Source of the DNA: Methanobacteriota archaeon
GTDB taxonomy: Archaea; Thermoplasmatota; Thermoplasmata; UBA10834
Length of the DNA: 64,000 nt
Assembly (NCBI GenBank): GCA_020347645.1
Contig: CP070736.1
Coordinates: forward strand, 176,626 to 240,625
Direction: 5' to 3'
The notes beneath the pieces are model-generated. The model was not told the origin of the DNA. It searched no databases and was given only the letters and a program-made list of their open reading frames with translations. The position numbers and the translations under genes are program-made. Below are positions 52,560 to 62,385 of the stretch, piece after piece. Position 1 is the stretch's first letter, and each line of letters opens with the position of its first letter.

Positions 52560-53309
52560 CCAAATGCCCATTGACCTGATTTCAGCCGCTTTCTTGACCA
52601 TTGACTCTCCATCAGATCGGTATGATGCGTAGTGCTCAAGCGCGTGAGCGGTTGACTCGCCAAGCTCCGTCGTCTTCGTGAAACCCATGGCTGTGAAGTA
52701 CTTCTCGGCAAGAGTCCTGCAGAACTTGGCCTTATCTCGGGTGAACATCGGTCGCATACTGAGTATGCTGGAACATGCCTGCCCGATGTCATTGATGATA
52801 TCGCCCTCACCAGATTCCTCGAAGTCTATTCCAGTGACACCTCTCCTGTCAATAAGGAAATTCCTCATGTTCGCGTCCCCTCTGCACAACCGGTTGCCGA
52901 AACTGGAATGGAAATCGGAAAACCATCTTCCCAATGATGATGCGGCAGAATCGAGAGCGATGCGGTCAGCTAATTGGCCGTCAGTGCTTCCGAGCCATAT
53001 GGAGTCGAGGTGTTCGGAGAGAGTTGAACCCTCTACATACTCCATAACGATGAATTGATCAGCAAGTTCCAGAGGTATCGGGGCTGAAACACCCACACTC
53101 TGACACTCTTGTAGCATAGAATACTCCTTTCGTGCAGCATCGGTCACACCTTCAGGGAAGACCTTTACCACGACCGTCTCTTTCCCGAGCAGGCTCTTGA
53201 AGACCGTATTCCTGCGGCTGAAAAACCCATCACCGATTCGCGTCATTTCCAGCTCTCGGAGGCTGTAGGGCATCGAACACCAAACTCCCTCTGAAGTCAC
53301 CCGTCCCAT
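52545..53309 (-). CDS. Kinase-fold (APH/Bud32-like) protein
   Basis: 254 residues. Kinase-like motifs: Gly-poor first loop, VVVKVFPEG (ATP-binding Lys), hinge FIVMEYVEGS, catalytic loop CRGDANMRNFLI (Asp and Asn present) and metal site TGIDFEESGEGD. This pattern fits aminoglycoside-phosphotransferase/lipopolysaccharide-kinase-like small-molecule kinases. ATG 53309 is used; ATG 53273 is as plausible, because a TATA-like CATATCAAAT (about 53327-53336) would start transcription near 53304. Substrate unknown. Convergent with the ECF cluster. Confidence 0.78.
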   Translation of the reverse strand: MGRVTSEGVWCSMPYSLRELEMTRIGDGFFSRRNTVFKSLLGKETVVVKVFPEGVTDAARKEYSMLQECQSVGVSAPIPLELADQFIVMEYVEGSTLSEHLDSIWLGSTDGQLADRIALDSAASSLGRWFSDFHSSFGNRLCRGDANMRNFLIDRRGVTGIDFEESGEGDIINDIGQACSSILSMRPMFTRDKAKFCRTLAEKYFTAMGFTKTTELGESTAHALEHYASYRSDGESMVKKAAEIRSMGIWSDEE

Positions 53310-53459
53310 GATTCGGCGAACACTATTTGATATGCGCTTCGAGGAGATAAACCCAGCCTTCCAATAGCTCGCCTGACGGGGACTATCCGAGAATCGCCAA
53401 AAGCGTTAAGTCGAATACGGATGTTCTCCTATCGAGCTCTGTGCAGAGCGGTGATCTGA

Positions 53460-54995
53460 TTGAGGAGGTCTAGAGGAGGTTCGCGCGCGGTTTCGGTCGC
53501 GTTATTGGGAGCCTGTATTCTTATGGGTCTCTTCGTTGCCTCGGCACACGGAGACGCGCTTCAGACAGAATTCGTTCAAATCTTATCAGTGGACGACTAC
53601 TCCAAAGATGTCAGAGCGGGACAGACGGCGATATACAATTGGACCATCATGAACATCGATTCAGATGCGGAGCTGAATATCACCATCCAAGCGAGCATCG
53701 CAGGCGATGGCTGGACCAGTCACGTCGACCAATCTGAATTCACCCTACAGCCTGACGAACTGGGTAAGGTTTCGGTATCAGTCATTGCACCTCTCGAGGC
53801 TGGTGACGAGGCGTCCAACCTAAGCGTAGTCGTCAATGTATATCGAGGCGCGTACCTCGTCCAGGTGTCCACTGCCGGAGCGGAAACGGTCATCATCGGC
53901 CCATTCGCAAGCGCAAACAAAGTGTTGGGATTTTTCGATAATCCATTACCGTCGCCCTTGAACAATGAATGGGGCGTCTTCTTGCTCGATGTGGTTATTT
54001 GGCTCGCAATTGCGTACACGATAGCTTACGTCATGGATGGCATCGCCTGGGCGTTCACTAGGAAGACCACATCCATGCTGGATGATATCATTCTGGGAAT
54101 CATCAGGACTCCAGCGCTTCTGCTTATTTTCGTCTTCGGGGTCGTGCAATCTTTAGATGCGCTTCACATGCACATCCCGATGGATCTGCGCGAGAACATC
54201 ATGTCCCTATATGGAGTCATCATTGTTCTGATAATGTTCTATCTGGCCTACAAGCTGTTCAAGAAGATTCTCGTCTATTACGGGAAGATCGTGGCGAAGA
54301 AGACTGCGAGCAAGATCGACGATGTGCTCATTCCGGTTGTCGAGAAGATGGGCGTCGTCGTGATTGCAGTAGCGGCATTTGCCTACGCACTTGGCGCGTT
54401 GAATGTGGATCTCACGATGTTTGTGGCTGGCGGCGTTGTGGTGTCAATGGTTTTAGCCTTCGCTGCACAGGAAACAATATCCAATTTCTTCAGCGGCATA
54501 TTCCTGCTGCTCGACCGGCCGTTCGCGGAAGGTGACATGATAATATTGAACGACGGCGACTGGTGCGAAGTACGCCGCATAGGCATGCGGACGACTCGGC
54601 TCTACCGTTATACGGATGCATCCATAGTATCACTCCCAAACAACCAGCTGGTCAACGAAAAGATTGTCAGGATGACCAACGTCACCGACCCCGGGAGAGT
54701 CAACGTCAATGTGGGAGTGGCATACGGATCCGATCCGACTGCAGTTCGAGAAACGATTATGAAAGCCATCAGGGATAACCCCCACTCACTCCTAGATGAC
54801 GAGAACAGGCAGCCGATCATCATCTTCGACGAGATGGGCGATTCCGCTCTGATATTCAAGATCATTCTCTGGATCAACGACCGGGGAATGCGCATAGCAG
54901 CTAGGGACAAGCTCGTGGAAGACGTCTACCGCAGGCTCAACGAGGCAGGAATTGAAATACCGTTTCCGCAGAGGGTGGTTTACCTTAAGAAATAG
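53460..54995 (+). CDS. MscS-family mechanosensitive channel with an extracytoplasmic Ig-like domain
   Basis: 511 residues. Signal segment (about 9-31, ending ASAHG), then a NEW3/Ig-like ectodomain to about 150 (AIYNWTIMNIDSDAELNITI, LGKVSVSVIAPLEAGDEASN). Four helices follow, the last (MFVAGGVVVSMVLAFAAQET) being the pore helix, then the MscS beta domain (FAEGDMIILNDGDWCEVRRI, SLPNNQLVNEKI) and the alpha/beta vestibule. Releases osmolytes when the membrane is stretched. The start (TTG 53460) is uncertain since GAGGAGGT lies inside it. Confidence 0.92.
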   Translation: MRRSRGGSRAVSVALLGACILMGLFVASAHGDALQTEFVQILSVDDYSKDVRAGQTAIYNWTIMNIDSDAELNITIQASIAGDGWTSHVDQSEFTLQPDELGKVSVSVIAPLEAGDEASNLSVVVNVYRGAYLVQVSTAGAETVIIGPFASANKVLGFFDNPLPSPLNNEWGVFLLDVVIWLAIAYTIAYVMDGIAWAFTRKTTSMLDDIILGIIRTPALLLIFVFGVVQSLDALHMHIPMDLRENIMSLYGVIIVLIMFYLAYKLFKKILVYYGKIVAKKTASKIDDVLIPVVEKMGVVVIAVAAFAYALGALNVDLTMFVAGGVVVSMVLAFAAQETISNFFSGIFLLLDRPFAEGDMIILNDGDWCEVRRIGMRTTRLYRYTDASIVSLPNNQLVNEKIVRMTNVTDPGRVNVNVGVAYGSDPTAVRETIMKAIRDNPHSLLDDENRQPIIIFDEMGDSALIFKIILWINDRGMRIAARDKLVEDVYRRLNEAGIEIPFPQRVVYLKK

Positions 54996-55043
54996 GAAAG
55001 GGTCTGACAACAGACCATAAGCGGGTTTAGGAGGATGAGAATT

Positions 55044-55511
55044 ATGGACGAAAAGCCGATCAGCGACATCCGGGTGTCGGATGTTATCGAAGGGACGGGC
55101 AAGAAGACGAAGCCGGCCACCGTTAGTATTGACGCGCGCCTGCGCGACGCAGTTGTCTCAATAGTCGAAGACAGCGAGACGCGGAAGGTCTACGTCGTGG
55201 ACAAGGACGGAATACTCAAGGGGACGATAACCCTCGAGACGCTACTGAGATATGCCGGCTACACTCTCGGGGTGAGAAAAGTGGGAGTTACCTCGCTCCT
55301 GAGATGGCTTGCGGAGATAAATAACGACAAGGTCACCGATGTAATGACGAAACCGGTCAGAGTCCTTCAGAACGAGATGATCGTCAATGTGACTCGACTG
55401 ATGGTGGAGAACCACCTGAACGACCTGCCAATCGTCAACGACGAGAACAAGCTAGTGGGCGAACTGAACGGTCTGGACATCTTGAGAGCTAGTATGAAAC
55501 ACTGGTCGTAG
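55044..55511 (+). CDS. CBS-domain pair protein
   Basis: 155 residues with two CBS motifs (VSIDARLRDAVVSIVEDSET...VVDKDGILKGTI and VTDVMTKPVRVLQNEMIVNV...IVNDENKLVGELNGLDIL). Such modules bind adenine nucleotides and regulate partners. ATG 55044 is preferred (AGGAGG 8-13 bases upstream); ATG 55035 touches that site. It follows the MscS channel by 48 bases and may regulate it or a neighbour transporter (inference). Confidence 0.9.
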   Translation: MDEKPISDIRVSDVIEGTGKKTKPATVSIDARLRDAVVSIVEDSETRKVYVVDKDGILKGTITLETLLRYAGYTLGVRKVGVTSLLRWLAEINNDKVTDVMTKPVRVLQNEMIVNVTRLMVENHLNDLPIVNDENKLVGELNGLDILRASMKHWS

Positions 55512-55543
55512 CTAAAACCCATTTCGGGCTTAGAGGCACGCGT

Positions 55544-55894
55544 TCAGTGTGGTCCAAGCACTCTGCTGTCCACGGGGAGGACCGCGACATCGAACTTGGT
55601 CAACTCACGCTCCATACCAGCGACGTATTCTGATCCCATGGGTGTTTCTGCCTTGTCCCAATCTTGAACCGTGCGCGCCAACACGACCAAATCCGGAGCA
55701 GTCTTCTCGATCACGTCTCCGAAGTTCATGGCGGTCACGTGTGCGACAACGTCGACCTTATCAATCACTCCCTCCTCCACGGCCAAAGGGCGTTCTCGCC
55801 TCTCCGCGACGAGCATTTCGATGCCCTCTATCTTGCTCAACTGTCTTATCACCAACATCCCAAGGCGCTCAGCGCCGATCACCAACACACGCAT
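55544..55894 (-). CDS. Small Rossmann-fold (TrkA-N-like) protein
   Basis: 116 residues: MRVLVIGAERLGMLVIRQLS is a dinucleotide-binding first strand and loop, then IEMLVAERRERPLAVEEGVI, DVVAHVTAMNFGDVIEKTAP and DLVVLARTVQDW, the alternation of TrkA-N/KTN domains. ATG 55894 is chosen over GTG 55903 because AGGGGTGAT lies six bases upstream. It follows the SLC13 transporter gene by 12 bases on the same strand and could be its regulatory subunit. Confidence 0.75.
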   Translation of the reverse strand: MRVLVIGAERLGMLVIRQLSKIEGIEMLVAERRERPLAVEEGVIDKVDVVAHVTAMNFGDVIEKTAPDLVVLARTVQDWDKAETPMGSEYVAGMERELTKFDVAVLPVDSRVLGPH

Positions 55895-55906
55895 AGATAT
55901 CACCCC

Positions 55907-57400
55907 TCATATCAAACCGAACTCAACCATAAGGTACACCAGAAATGTCGTCAGGAATATCGCTGGCAGCGATATTCTCAATCCGCTCCTCCACAAATCC
56001 TTCCGCGATATGATGCCTGTGGAATAGATGAGCGTGAATGGCGGGGTCCCGATGGGAGTTATGAACGAAATGGAAACCGACAACCCGCAAACGAGCACGA
56101 GAAGCTTCGGGTCTATCATCAACTCATCGGACATGCCGATGAGTATCGGTGCGAGTATTGCGGCGGTGGCGGTATTGCTCATGAAGTTCGAGAAGGCGAT
56201 CGAAACCGCTGAGACGACCAGCATTATAATCAGAATATGAAAATCTCCCGTGAGAGATACGAGTATTTCCGCCATCCACGCCGCTGCGCCGGACTGCTGG
56301 AGACCCTCCCCCAATGCCAAGCCCGCTCCGATGATAAGGAATATGTCCCATGAAATGGACCGGGCGTCTTGCCAGTCTAGCGTTCTGGTGGCGAACAGCA
56401 GCACGGACGCACTGAGCGCGACGATCGCTGCGCTCATGAAACTGGCATGAAAGCCTAGCATAGCCCCAATTTCCGCCCCTGCGATCCACAATACGACCGT
56501 GGGAAGGAATATCCCCAGAGCCTTCTTCTCCCCGGGGTTTAGCGATCCCATCTCCTTCAACTCCTTGACCACAGCAGTGATGTCGAGGGTTGCCGTGTGT
56601 ACCGGGAATACCTTCCTGAGCATCACCCAGGAGGTGCCCAGAAGGATTATGCTTGCGGGAAGGCCTATTGTCATCCAGTTAAGGAATGTCCAGTCCATCT
56701 CCCTCGCAAGGAGGCCTGAAACGACTGCGTTTGGGGCAGAGCCAGTTATCGTAGCCATGCCTCCAAGAGCTGATCCGATCCCGATTCCGAGGAGGAACAG
56801 TACCGATAACTTCTTCTTGTCCTCTCCGGCTCTGGAGGCGATCCCCAGGACTACCGGTATCAGCAGAGCAACGGTTGCCGTGTTCGATATCCACATTGAC
56901 AGCACAGCAGCCACGAGCATGAATGATAGCAGCACTTTTCCGACGTCACCGCCTGAACGGGCAACAATAATGTAAGCCAGACGACGGTCAATTCCGTGCT
57001 TCCTGAACGCCTCCGCCATAATCAAGCCACCCATCAATAGATAGACAACAGGATCCGCGAACGGCTGCAACGCGTCAGCAGTCGGGAATATGCCGTAAAA
57101 GGTCAAGAGGACAGGTACTAGCAGGGCGGTCACGGGAAGGGGTAACCCTCCGAAGGTCCAGAGCATGGAGACGCACGCGAAAATCGCGAGCGAGTACTGA
57201 ATTGGGTCATCCATCGGGAGAGGGACGATTGTCAGCACCAGAAGCACCAAGAATGGCAGCACAATCTTTATCGATCGCTGCATCAACCTTGGCAACCTGG
57301 CGAAGAATTTGAAGAACGTCGGAGTCAGATCGATTATCTCATGGCCAATAGTGCCAATCGCGCTGGTTATGGGCGTCTGCTTCCGCTTTCCCGCTCTCAT
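55907..57400 (-). CDS. SLC13/DASS-family anion symporter
   Basis: 497 residues, about 11-12 hydrophobic helices. The two inverted-repeat Ser-Asn-Thr motifs that bind sodium and substrate are present (MWISNTATVALLIPV and NFMSNTATAAILAP), as well as the family ending ITPIGTPPFTLIYSTG. Members import dicarboxylates, sulfate or similar anions with sodium. A TATA-like AAATATCATAG (about 57420-57430 on this strand) lies where a leaderless start is expected. Co-transcribed with the Rossmann protein. Confidence 0.93.
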   Translation of the reverse strand: MRAGKRKQTPITSAIGTIGHEIIDLTPTFFKFFARLPRLMQRSIKIVLPFLVLLVLTIVPLPMDDPIQYSLAIFACVSMLWTFGGLPLPVTALLVPVLLTFYGIFPTADALQPFADPVVYLLMGGLIMAEAFRKHGIDRRLAYIIVARSGGDVGKVLLSFMLVAAVLSMWISNTATVALLIPVVLGIASRAGEDKKKLSVLFLLGIGIGSALGGMATITGSAPNAVVSGLLAREMDWTFLNWMTIGLPASIILLGTSWVMLRKVFPVHTATLDITAVVKELKEMGSLNPGEKKALGIFLPTVVLWIAGAEIGAMLGFHASFMSAAIVALSASVLLFATRTLDWQDARSISWDIFLIIGAGLALGEGLQQSGAAAWMAEILVSLTGDFHILIIMLVVSAVSIAFSNFMSNTATAAILAPILIGMSDELMIDPKLLVLVCGLSVSISFITPIGTPPFTLIYSTGIISRKDLWRSGLRISLPAIFLTTFLVYLMVEFGLI

Positions 57401-57746
57401 CAGACCGTTAACAGATTTTCTCTATGATATTTCAACTTCGCGTGGCTTTGACACGACCATCGTAAATACGAGCACTATGTGGGTTTCTCCGAACAGGACC
57501 ATCAAATTCGTACAATGCTGTCTGTCTTTATTGCGATTGAATGGGTCCGTCACGCTTATCCTTGAAGCACCCATGCATTTGATCTGTATCTTATTCATAT
57601 CGAGATTCAGTCCTATGAGCGCGGACTCGTCACGATTCTGCCTCTTGTGAAGTCTGCAAGGTTTCTTATACTGACTCATACTTATCACGGAGCTAATGCG
57701 CATTCCAACGGACTGCGCAGCAAGGACAAATCGGGGGAGATAGCAA
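57401..57746 (+). other. Intergenic region before a secreted-protein gene
   Basis: No gene. Contains the minus-strand promoter of the SLC13 gene and, on the plus strand, a TATA-like TTTCTTATACTG (about 57662-57673) and the ribosome site GGGGGAGAT (about 57733-57741) of the next gene. Confidence 0.5.
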
Positions 57747-58691
57747 ATGAGATGGAGCGCAATTTCAGCTATGGCGGTAGCCGTTCTGTTTGGCACAACG
57801 GCTCTTGCCTGTGTAGTAAGCGCACATGAGGATGAGGGTGAGCCGCTGATTATCACGCTTCCTTCGGGCGATGAGCCCATATCATGTGCAGTGTTCTACG
57901 CGGACAACATGGTCTACGCACCACAATGGCGTATAGGCAACTACGTGCGCCTTGAGGCGATGGTTCTGGACATGACGGACTACGACTCTGCCAAAGATTT
58001 GACGACTACCGACACGGACCTATACCCGGACCCGGAAGTCCCGGATCCGAATCTGCCGTATTTGGATGGACTTGAGCAGCAGGCCGCAATCATAGCGGAC
58101 TCGGCGACGGTCCTTCCGATGACGAGAATGGTCTCAGTATCGTACATCCAGATGAGCATCACCGGGCCTGGCTACAATGACGACAATCCGTACGTGCTCG
58201 AGGCTGGCTGGGACATAGAGACGGGGGAGAGTATTAGCGTCAACGGACTTGGCCGCGAGGTGAACAAAGCGGGACATTTGATATACGGATGCCTCTGGGA
58301 TACATATGGTTTCGAAACTGGCTTCTACACCGTCACGACCAGACTTGGCGTTTTGGCGGATGGAGTGGTAACCATTGGGGATGCGTACAGCGTGGACTAC
58401 GCCATCTGTCACCTGTATATCGGAGAGGGTGAATATGTAGATCCAGAACACCCCTACGCCGACCTCGCAGCGAGTGGGGATGATCCGATCTATCAAGTCT
58501 ACAAGAACGGCTTGGGCAACTGCACCAGTGATGGGGGAGGCGCTTGGGTCGAACTCGGCCAGCTGATACCGCAGGGATCCGGCGGAGGCAACGGAGGAGA
58601 CAGCGGCAACGGCGGAGAAGGCGGCAACGGCAACGGACAATGCGGAGCGGGTGGCAACTGCAACGGTGGCAGCAAGTCCCGTTCTAAGTGA
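57747..58691 (+). CDS. Secreted protein with a Gly/Asn-rich tail
   Basis: 314 residues. Signal peptide (about 1-26, ending VVSAHE). A mostly beta domain of about 240 residues (VSVSYIQMSITGPGYNDDNP, GFYTVTTRLGVLADGVVTIG) and a 50-residue low-complexity tail of Gly, Asn and Ser (GGNGGDSGNGGEGGNGNGQ). Five or six Cys in pairs could form disulfides. No known family recognised. ATG 57747 with GGGGGAGAT upstream. Confidence 0.78.
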   Translation: MRWSAISAMAVAVLFGTTALACVVSAHEDEGEPLIITLPSGDEPISCAVFYADNMVYAPQWRIGNYVRLEAMVLDMTDYDSAKDLTTTDTDLYPDPEVPDPNLPYLDGLEQQAAIIADSATVLPMTRMVSVSYIQMSITGPGYNDDNPYVLEAGWDIETGESISVNGLGREVNKAGHLIYGCLWDTYGFETGFYTVTTRLGVLADGVVTIGDAYSVDYAICHLYIGEGEYVDPEHPYADLAASGDDPIYQVYKNGLGNCTSDGGGAWVELGQLIPQGSGGGNGGDSGNGGEGGNGNGQCGAGGNCNGGSKSRSK

Positions 58692-58952
58692 TTAGCCAAA
58701 CCGCGCGATGACGCGAGCAAAGGAAACTTCTCAAACCACTTATCCATTTCTCCACTTTCTATTTAATAGAATGGCGTGACTTTGCGGGGACGCTGCTGGC
58801 GTTCGTTCACGTTCTGGATCGAGTGATCTCCGATGATTCCTGGCTCAATCATCGAGGATTGTGCTAGCTTTTGATTCCTGTACCATAAACCATTTATCAA
58901 CAGCCTCGAGATTGCATATAGCGCGGGCGGGAACCCCGCTTGAAAGAGAGGC
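58692..58952 (+). other. Intergenic region before a Cys-rich secreted peptide
   Basis: No gene. TCTATTTAATAG (about 58758-58769) and TTGCATATAGCG (about 58912-58923) are TATA-like; the second is 30-40 bases before ATG 58953 and is the likely promoter. Confidence 0.45.
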
Positions 58953-59228
58953 ATGAAAGATATGTTGGCAAAGACATGGATTGCGCTGGCGCTAGGCGCA
59001 ACGATGCTCGTCGGAGGCGCTGCTACCGTTGCTGTTGCGGCAAACATGAACGGCGATTGCACACAGGACAAGCTGCAGCTTAAGGACGGCAGCTGTGACG
59101 ACTGTCCGTGCGACAGCCTGGGCGACGAGACGGAAGAGGTCTGTGATTCGTGCAACGAATACTTGTACGACTGGGACTTCCTCTATGGAGAACCTGGACC
59201 ACACTCATCTGCGTGTGGACAGGAGTAA
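58953..59228 (+). CDS. Small secreted Cys-rich protein
   Basis: 91 residues. Signal peptide (about 1-30, LALGATMLVGGAATVAVAAN), then 60 residues with seven Cys (DCTQDK, SCDDCPCDS, VCDSCNE, ACGQE) and many Asp/Glu. The C-x2-C-x-C and C-x2-C pairs suggest disulfides or metal binding. AGAGAGGC precedes ATG. Family unknown. Confidence 0.7.
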   Translation: MKDMLAKTWIALALGATMLVGGAATVAVAANMNGDCTQDKLQLKDGSCDDCPCDSLGDETEEVCDSCNEYLYDWDFLYGEPGPHSSACGQE

Positions 59229-59386
59229 CTGGACTGATACCGACCCGCGTTGTCTCCCCCGAGCCGACGCTGTGCCCGTAACGAGCACCTTGTCCACGAC
59301 AAACCCCTTCCCATATCTATCTGAATCATATCAGGCACCCCGTCTTGCGTTAGTTTAAATCAGGTCAATATCCATACCTATTGCCC

Positions 59387-60676
59387 ATGAAAATCGATTC
59401 TAGGTTCCTGTCAAGAATTCGAAAGCAGTTTCCAGCTGTCGAGGCGACTCCCTCTGGACGCAAGAGAGCTTTTCTGGACAATGGCGCGGGAACTCTCGTG
59501 ACGAAGCGGGCAGCGGACAGGGAGTACGATGCCAGGATAGACTGGAGCGCGAACGTCGGAAACCACTTCACGGAGTCGATTGGGGCAGAGGAGAGGATCA
59601 TGGAAGGAAGGTCTGCCGTTGCGGATCTTCTGAACGCCGAAGGACCTGGAGCAATAATTTCTGGAGAGTCCGCGACAAGCTTGATGTTCAGCCTCAGCTA
59701 CGCTCTTGGCAGAGAGTTTGCTGGGAGCGAGAATGTTGTGACTACCGGCTACGAGCATTACACGAACATCAACCCATGGGTCGAGCTGGGCTCTTACGGA
59801 GAGATAAAGGAGCTTAGATTCGCAGAATTCGACAAGGACTCGGGCAAGCTTGACCCAAGCGGAATTCAGGAGATGATCGATAGTAACACCAAGGTCGTCA
59901 CAGTCACTGGAGCATCTAACGTTCTGGGAACCAGAACGGCCCTCGTGGAGGTCGGAAAGATAGCCCGGGACGCCGGTGCATTCTACATAATCGACGCTGT
60001 TCATCACGTACCCCACGAGCTGACAGATGTGCGTAGAATCGGTTGCGACTTCCTGATATTCTCTGGGTATAAGCTGTTCTCAAGGCACGGTAGCTTCATG
60101 TATGCCAAACCCGAGCACATCAGGAAGTTGACACCTTACAGAGTACACTCCGCCCCAAAGCGTGGACCTGGGAAGTGGGAGTGGGGCACAAGAGACCAGG
60201 CGATGTTCGCTGCGATAACCGGAGCAGTCGATTATCTTGCCTGGGTAGGCAACCCCTCCGCTAAGCGCCCGCCCAAGGAGGGAAAGCAACGGCGCACGAG
60301 GCTAGCGATGGCGTTCAAGGCGATCGAGAGATACGAAAAGGAGCTAATGGAAATCGCGCTACACGGCAAGGGCAAGGTGCCCGGGCTCAACGACATCCCG
60401 GGATTGCAGTTGTATGGCCCCCCCGATATTGACAAGAAGACTGGGCGAGACCCTACGTTCTCGTTCAAGCTGCGCGGTTACGAGGACAGGCCGCTCTCCA
60501 AGGTGCTATGGGATAAGTACAGGCTTGCGTTGGGAGCAGAGGACTTCTTTTCCCGGGTGCCTGCGCTATACAACAAGAAGACCATGTTGAGGGCCACATT
60601 TGTACATTACAACTCAAGAGCCGAGGTGCTAAGCTTGCTTTCGGCTTTGGACTACCTAGCAAGAAAGAAGAAATGA
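59387..60676 (+). CDS. Class V aminotransferase / cysteine desulfurase-like PLP enzyme
   Basis: 429 residues. Fold type I: FLDNGAGTLVTKRA near the N-terminus, GYEHYTNINPW, VTVTGASNVLGTRT, IIDAVHHVPHELTDV and the PLP lysine in FLIFSGYKLFSRHGSF (about 227); WEWGTRD follows. Resembles SufS/CsdA-type enzymes, but the usual active-site Cys loop is not evident, so substrate (cysteine or another amino acid) is open. TATA-like TTTAAAT (59354-59360) fits a leaderless start at ATG 59387. Monocistronic. Confidence 0.88.
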   Translation: MKIDSRFLSRIRKQFPAVEATPSGRKRAFLDNGAGTLVTKRAADREYDARIDWSANVGNHFTESIGAEERIMEGRSAVADLLNAEGPGAIISGESATSLMFSLSYALGREFAGSENVVTTGYEHYTNINPWVELGSYGEIKELRFAEFDKDSGKLDPSGIQEMIDSNTKVVTVTGASNVLGTRTALVEVGKIARDAGAFYIIDAVHHVPHELTDVRRIGCDFLIFSGYKLFSRHGSFMYAKPEHIRKLTPYRVHSAPKRGPGKWEWGTRDQAMFAAITGAVDYLAWVGNPSAKRPPKEGKQRRTRLAMAFKAIERYEKELMEIALHGKGKVPGLNDIPGLQLYGPPDIDKKTGRDPTFSFKLRGYEDRPLSKVLWDKYRLALGAEDFFSRVPALYNKKTMLRATFVHYNSRAEVLSLLSALDYLARKKK

Positions 60677-60929
60677 GGTGCTAGATCGAGAATCTTCTAA
60701 AGCACCTCGAGGAATGTCCTGACTCAGCCAGTTAACGGTTCTATAATCGTATCATACTTTGAATTTTGTACCACAACGGCTAAAGATGGTCTAATCGGGT
60801 GAGCTTTCGACGCAAGCTGAAGGGCGGACATAAGGAGCGAACACCACGGCGTTGAACTTCTTGTGTCGCCACCGCAGTTGAAATCAAAACAGAGAGGTAG
60901 TCCCAAAGATAGGAAGCCTGTCTTTGGCT
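60677..60929 (+). other. Intergenic region
   Basis: No gene recognised. Only the AGGAAG ribosome-site candidate (about 60911-60916) before ATG 60930 stands out. Confidence 0.45.
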
Positions 60930-61712
60930 ATGTCTGACAAGAGAGGTGAGAGGTTGGAACAGAGATTCGAAAGCAGTTTGGCAAGAAGGGTCGCGGACCG
61001 AGGGACAGGTAAACCCTGGAAGAAGAGGGGGATTCTATTTGGAGCCGTGGCTGTGTGCGCTATATTGAGCGTTTCAGCGCTGTACTCAGTAGCGATGACG
61101 AGGGAATCGGGAGCGCCAGTCTTGGAGGATATTATCTTCCACGCGGAGAAAGCCTATCTGACGGAAGAAGTCAGCGACGGTGACACGGTGGTGTATAACA
61201 CTCTGGCAATTAGAACTATGAATCTGAAAGTCAAAGGCGACCACCTATATGCTGAAGAATACTCTCCGCTCCATTACGCCAAGTTCGTATACAGCCTGAG
61301 CGTTGTTATAGTCGACTCCGCCGAAGAAGCGTGGGAAGGCATGACCCTTGGGAATCTGACATTGCCTGATGTCGGAGGAATCAGTGGATCTATGGTACTC
61401 ACGGTGGCCGCCTCGGTAACGAGAATTGTTGATGAGGTACCAACTACCATTGATGTTGATGAGAACACAGTCGCAGAGACAGATGGTTGCGACGTGATTG
61501 TCAAGATACCGGAGTTGACGAACGACGGCGACGTATACGCTAGTGGAGACTCCATTTCGATATCGGTCGCAATAGAGACGGACGCAGACTTGCAGGACGA
61601 ATTGAATCCCGACTCCTCAGAAGCAGACCTTGACGGAGGACTTGTGACCGAAACCGCATGGGACGACCCGCTAACAGAGATTTCGACGGAAATCGATGTA
61701 GGTGGATACTGA
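60930..61712 (+). CDS. Membrane-anchored beta protein of unknown function
   Basis: 260 residues. A 33-residue basic cytoplasmic N-terminus, one helix (GILFGAVAVCAILSVSALYS), then a Val/Thr/Asp-rich beta domain (AKFVYSLSVVIVDSAEEAWE; GSMVLTVAASVTRIVDEVP; SISISVAIETDADLQDELN). Size, topology and acidity are reminiscent of pilus- or TasA-like ectodomains, but no family motif is seen. ATG 60930 (TTG 60924 in frame before it). Confidence 0.7.
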   Translation: MSDKRGERLEQRFESSLARRVADRGTGKPWKKRGILFGAVAVCAILSVSALYSVAMTRESGAPVLEDIIFHAEKAYLTEEVSDGDTVVYNTLAIRTMNLKVKGDHLYAEEYSPLHYAKFVYSLSVVIVDSAEEAWEGMTLGNLTLPDVGGISGSMVLTVAASVTRIVDEVPTTIDVDENTVAETDGCDVIVKIPELTNDGDVYASGDSISISVAIETDADLQDELNPDSSEADLDGGLVTETAWDDPLTEISTEIDVGGY

Positions 61713-62385
61713 AGGCAAACACAAATCGGCATGCTCACGAATCCCAGTCAGGGAGTCAGTGGGCATGCCAGCATTTTAACATAACACTCACGATTCAGTC
61801 TATACGAGGTAGCGACTGAAGGATGGGAGAGGTGGTCTCCGGATAGTTTGGATGTGCTACCCAAGATTCATCACCTCTATACTATCTGAATACCCCCATA
61901 CGCCACTCTGGAGTTGAGGCGCCGCATTCCGCAATAAAGACCGCTCATTCTTCTCTGCCGATAGGGGCAACCGGTATCAGTACTGACGGTACCTCGCCAA
62001 CGGCTATTGACGATATGGGGAGGGGCCCGACACTATGATCGCCGCCATGGCTAAGACTCTCCCATATCTCACTTTCTGCACAGCGGCGCCCCATGCCTTT
62101 CTGGCTTCGCGGCTATCAAGGGCAAAGGGTCTCTCCAAGATGCAAATGAAGCAAGTTCCTGACCGATGTTCGGGATAGCGATATTGAACCGGCGGTTCAA
62201 CCTCCAGAACTTGCACCAGAACCTTCAGTCTTTTCCCTCTCTCATGACCTCTCTTTTAGTGGTTCAAAAATGAGAATGGTCAGGCACAGTAGATCAAAGA
62301 GGAGAGGCACCCAAGAGCGGGTCCATCAACTTCTATGTGTGTACCAAATTGCTTAATAGAGACCAGCGAGATTGTGTGATTAGAA
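61713..62385 (+). other. 673-base region without a supported gene
   Basis: No open frame with a family feature or good start. A minus-strand frame at 62004-62216 has no homologous pattern. The last 40 bases hold a TATA box, ATTGCTTAATAGA (62348-62360), about 26-38 bases before ATG 62386, consistent with a leaderless transcript of the next gene. A decayed gene cannot be excluded. Confidence 0.5.

Noticed and set aside
62004-62216. 70-codon minus-strand frame in the gap before 62386
   Set aside because: No ribosome site, promoter or recognisable motif; left as an unsupported frame in an intergenic region.
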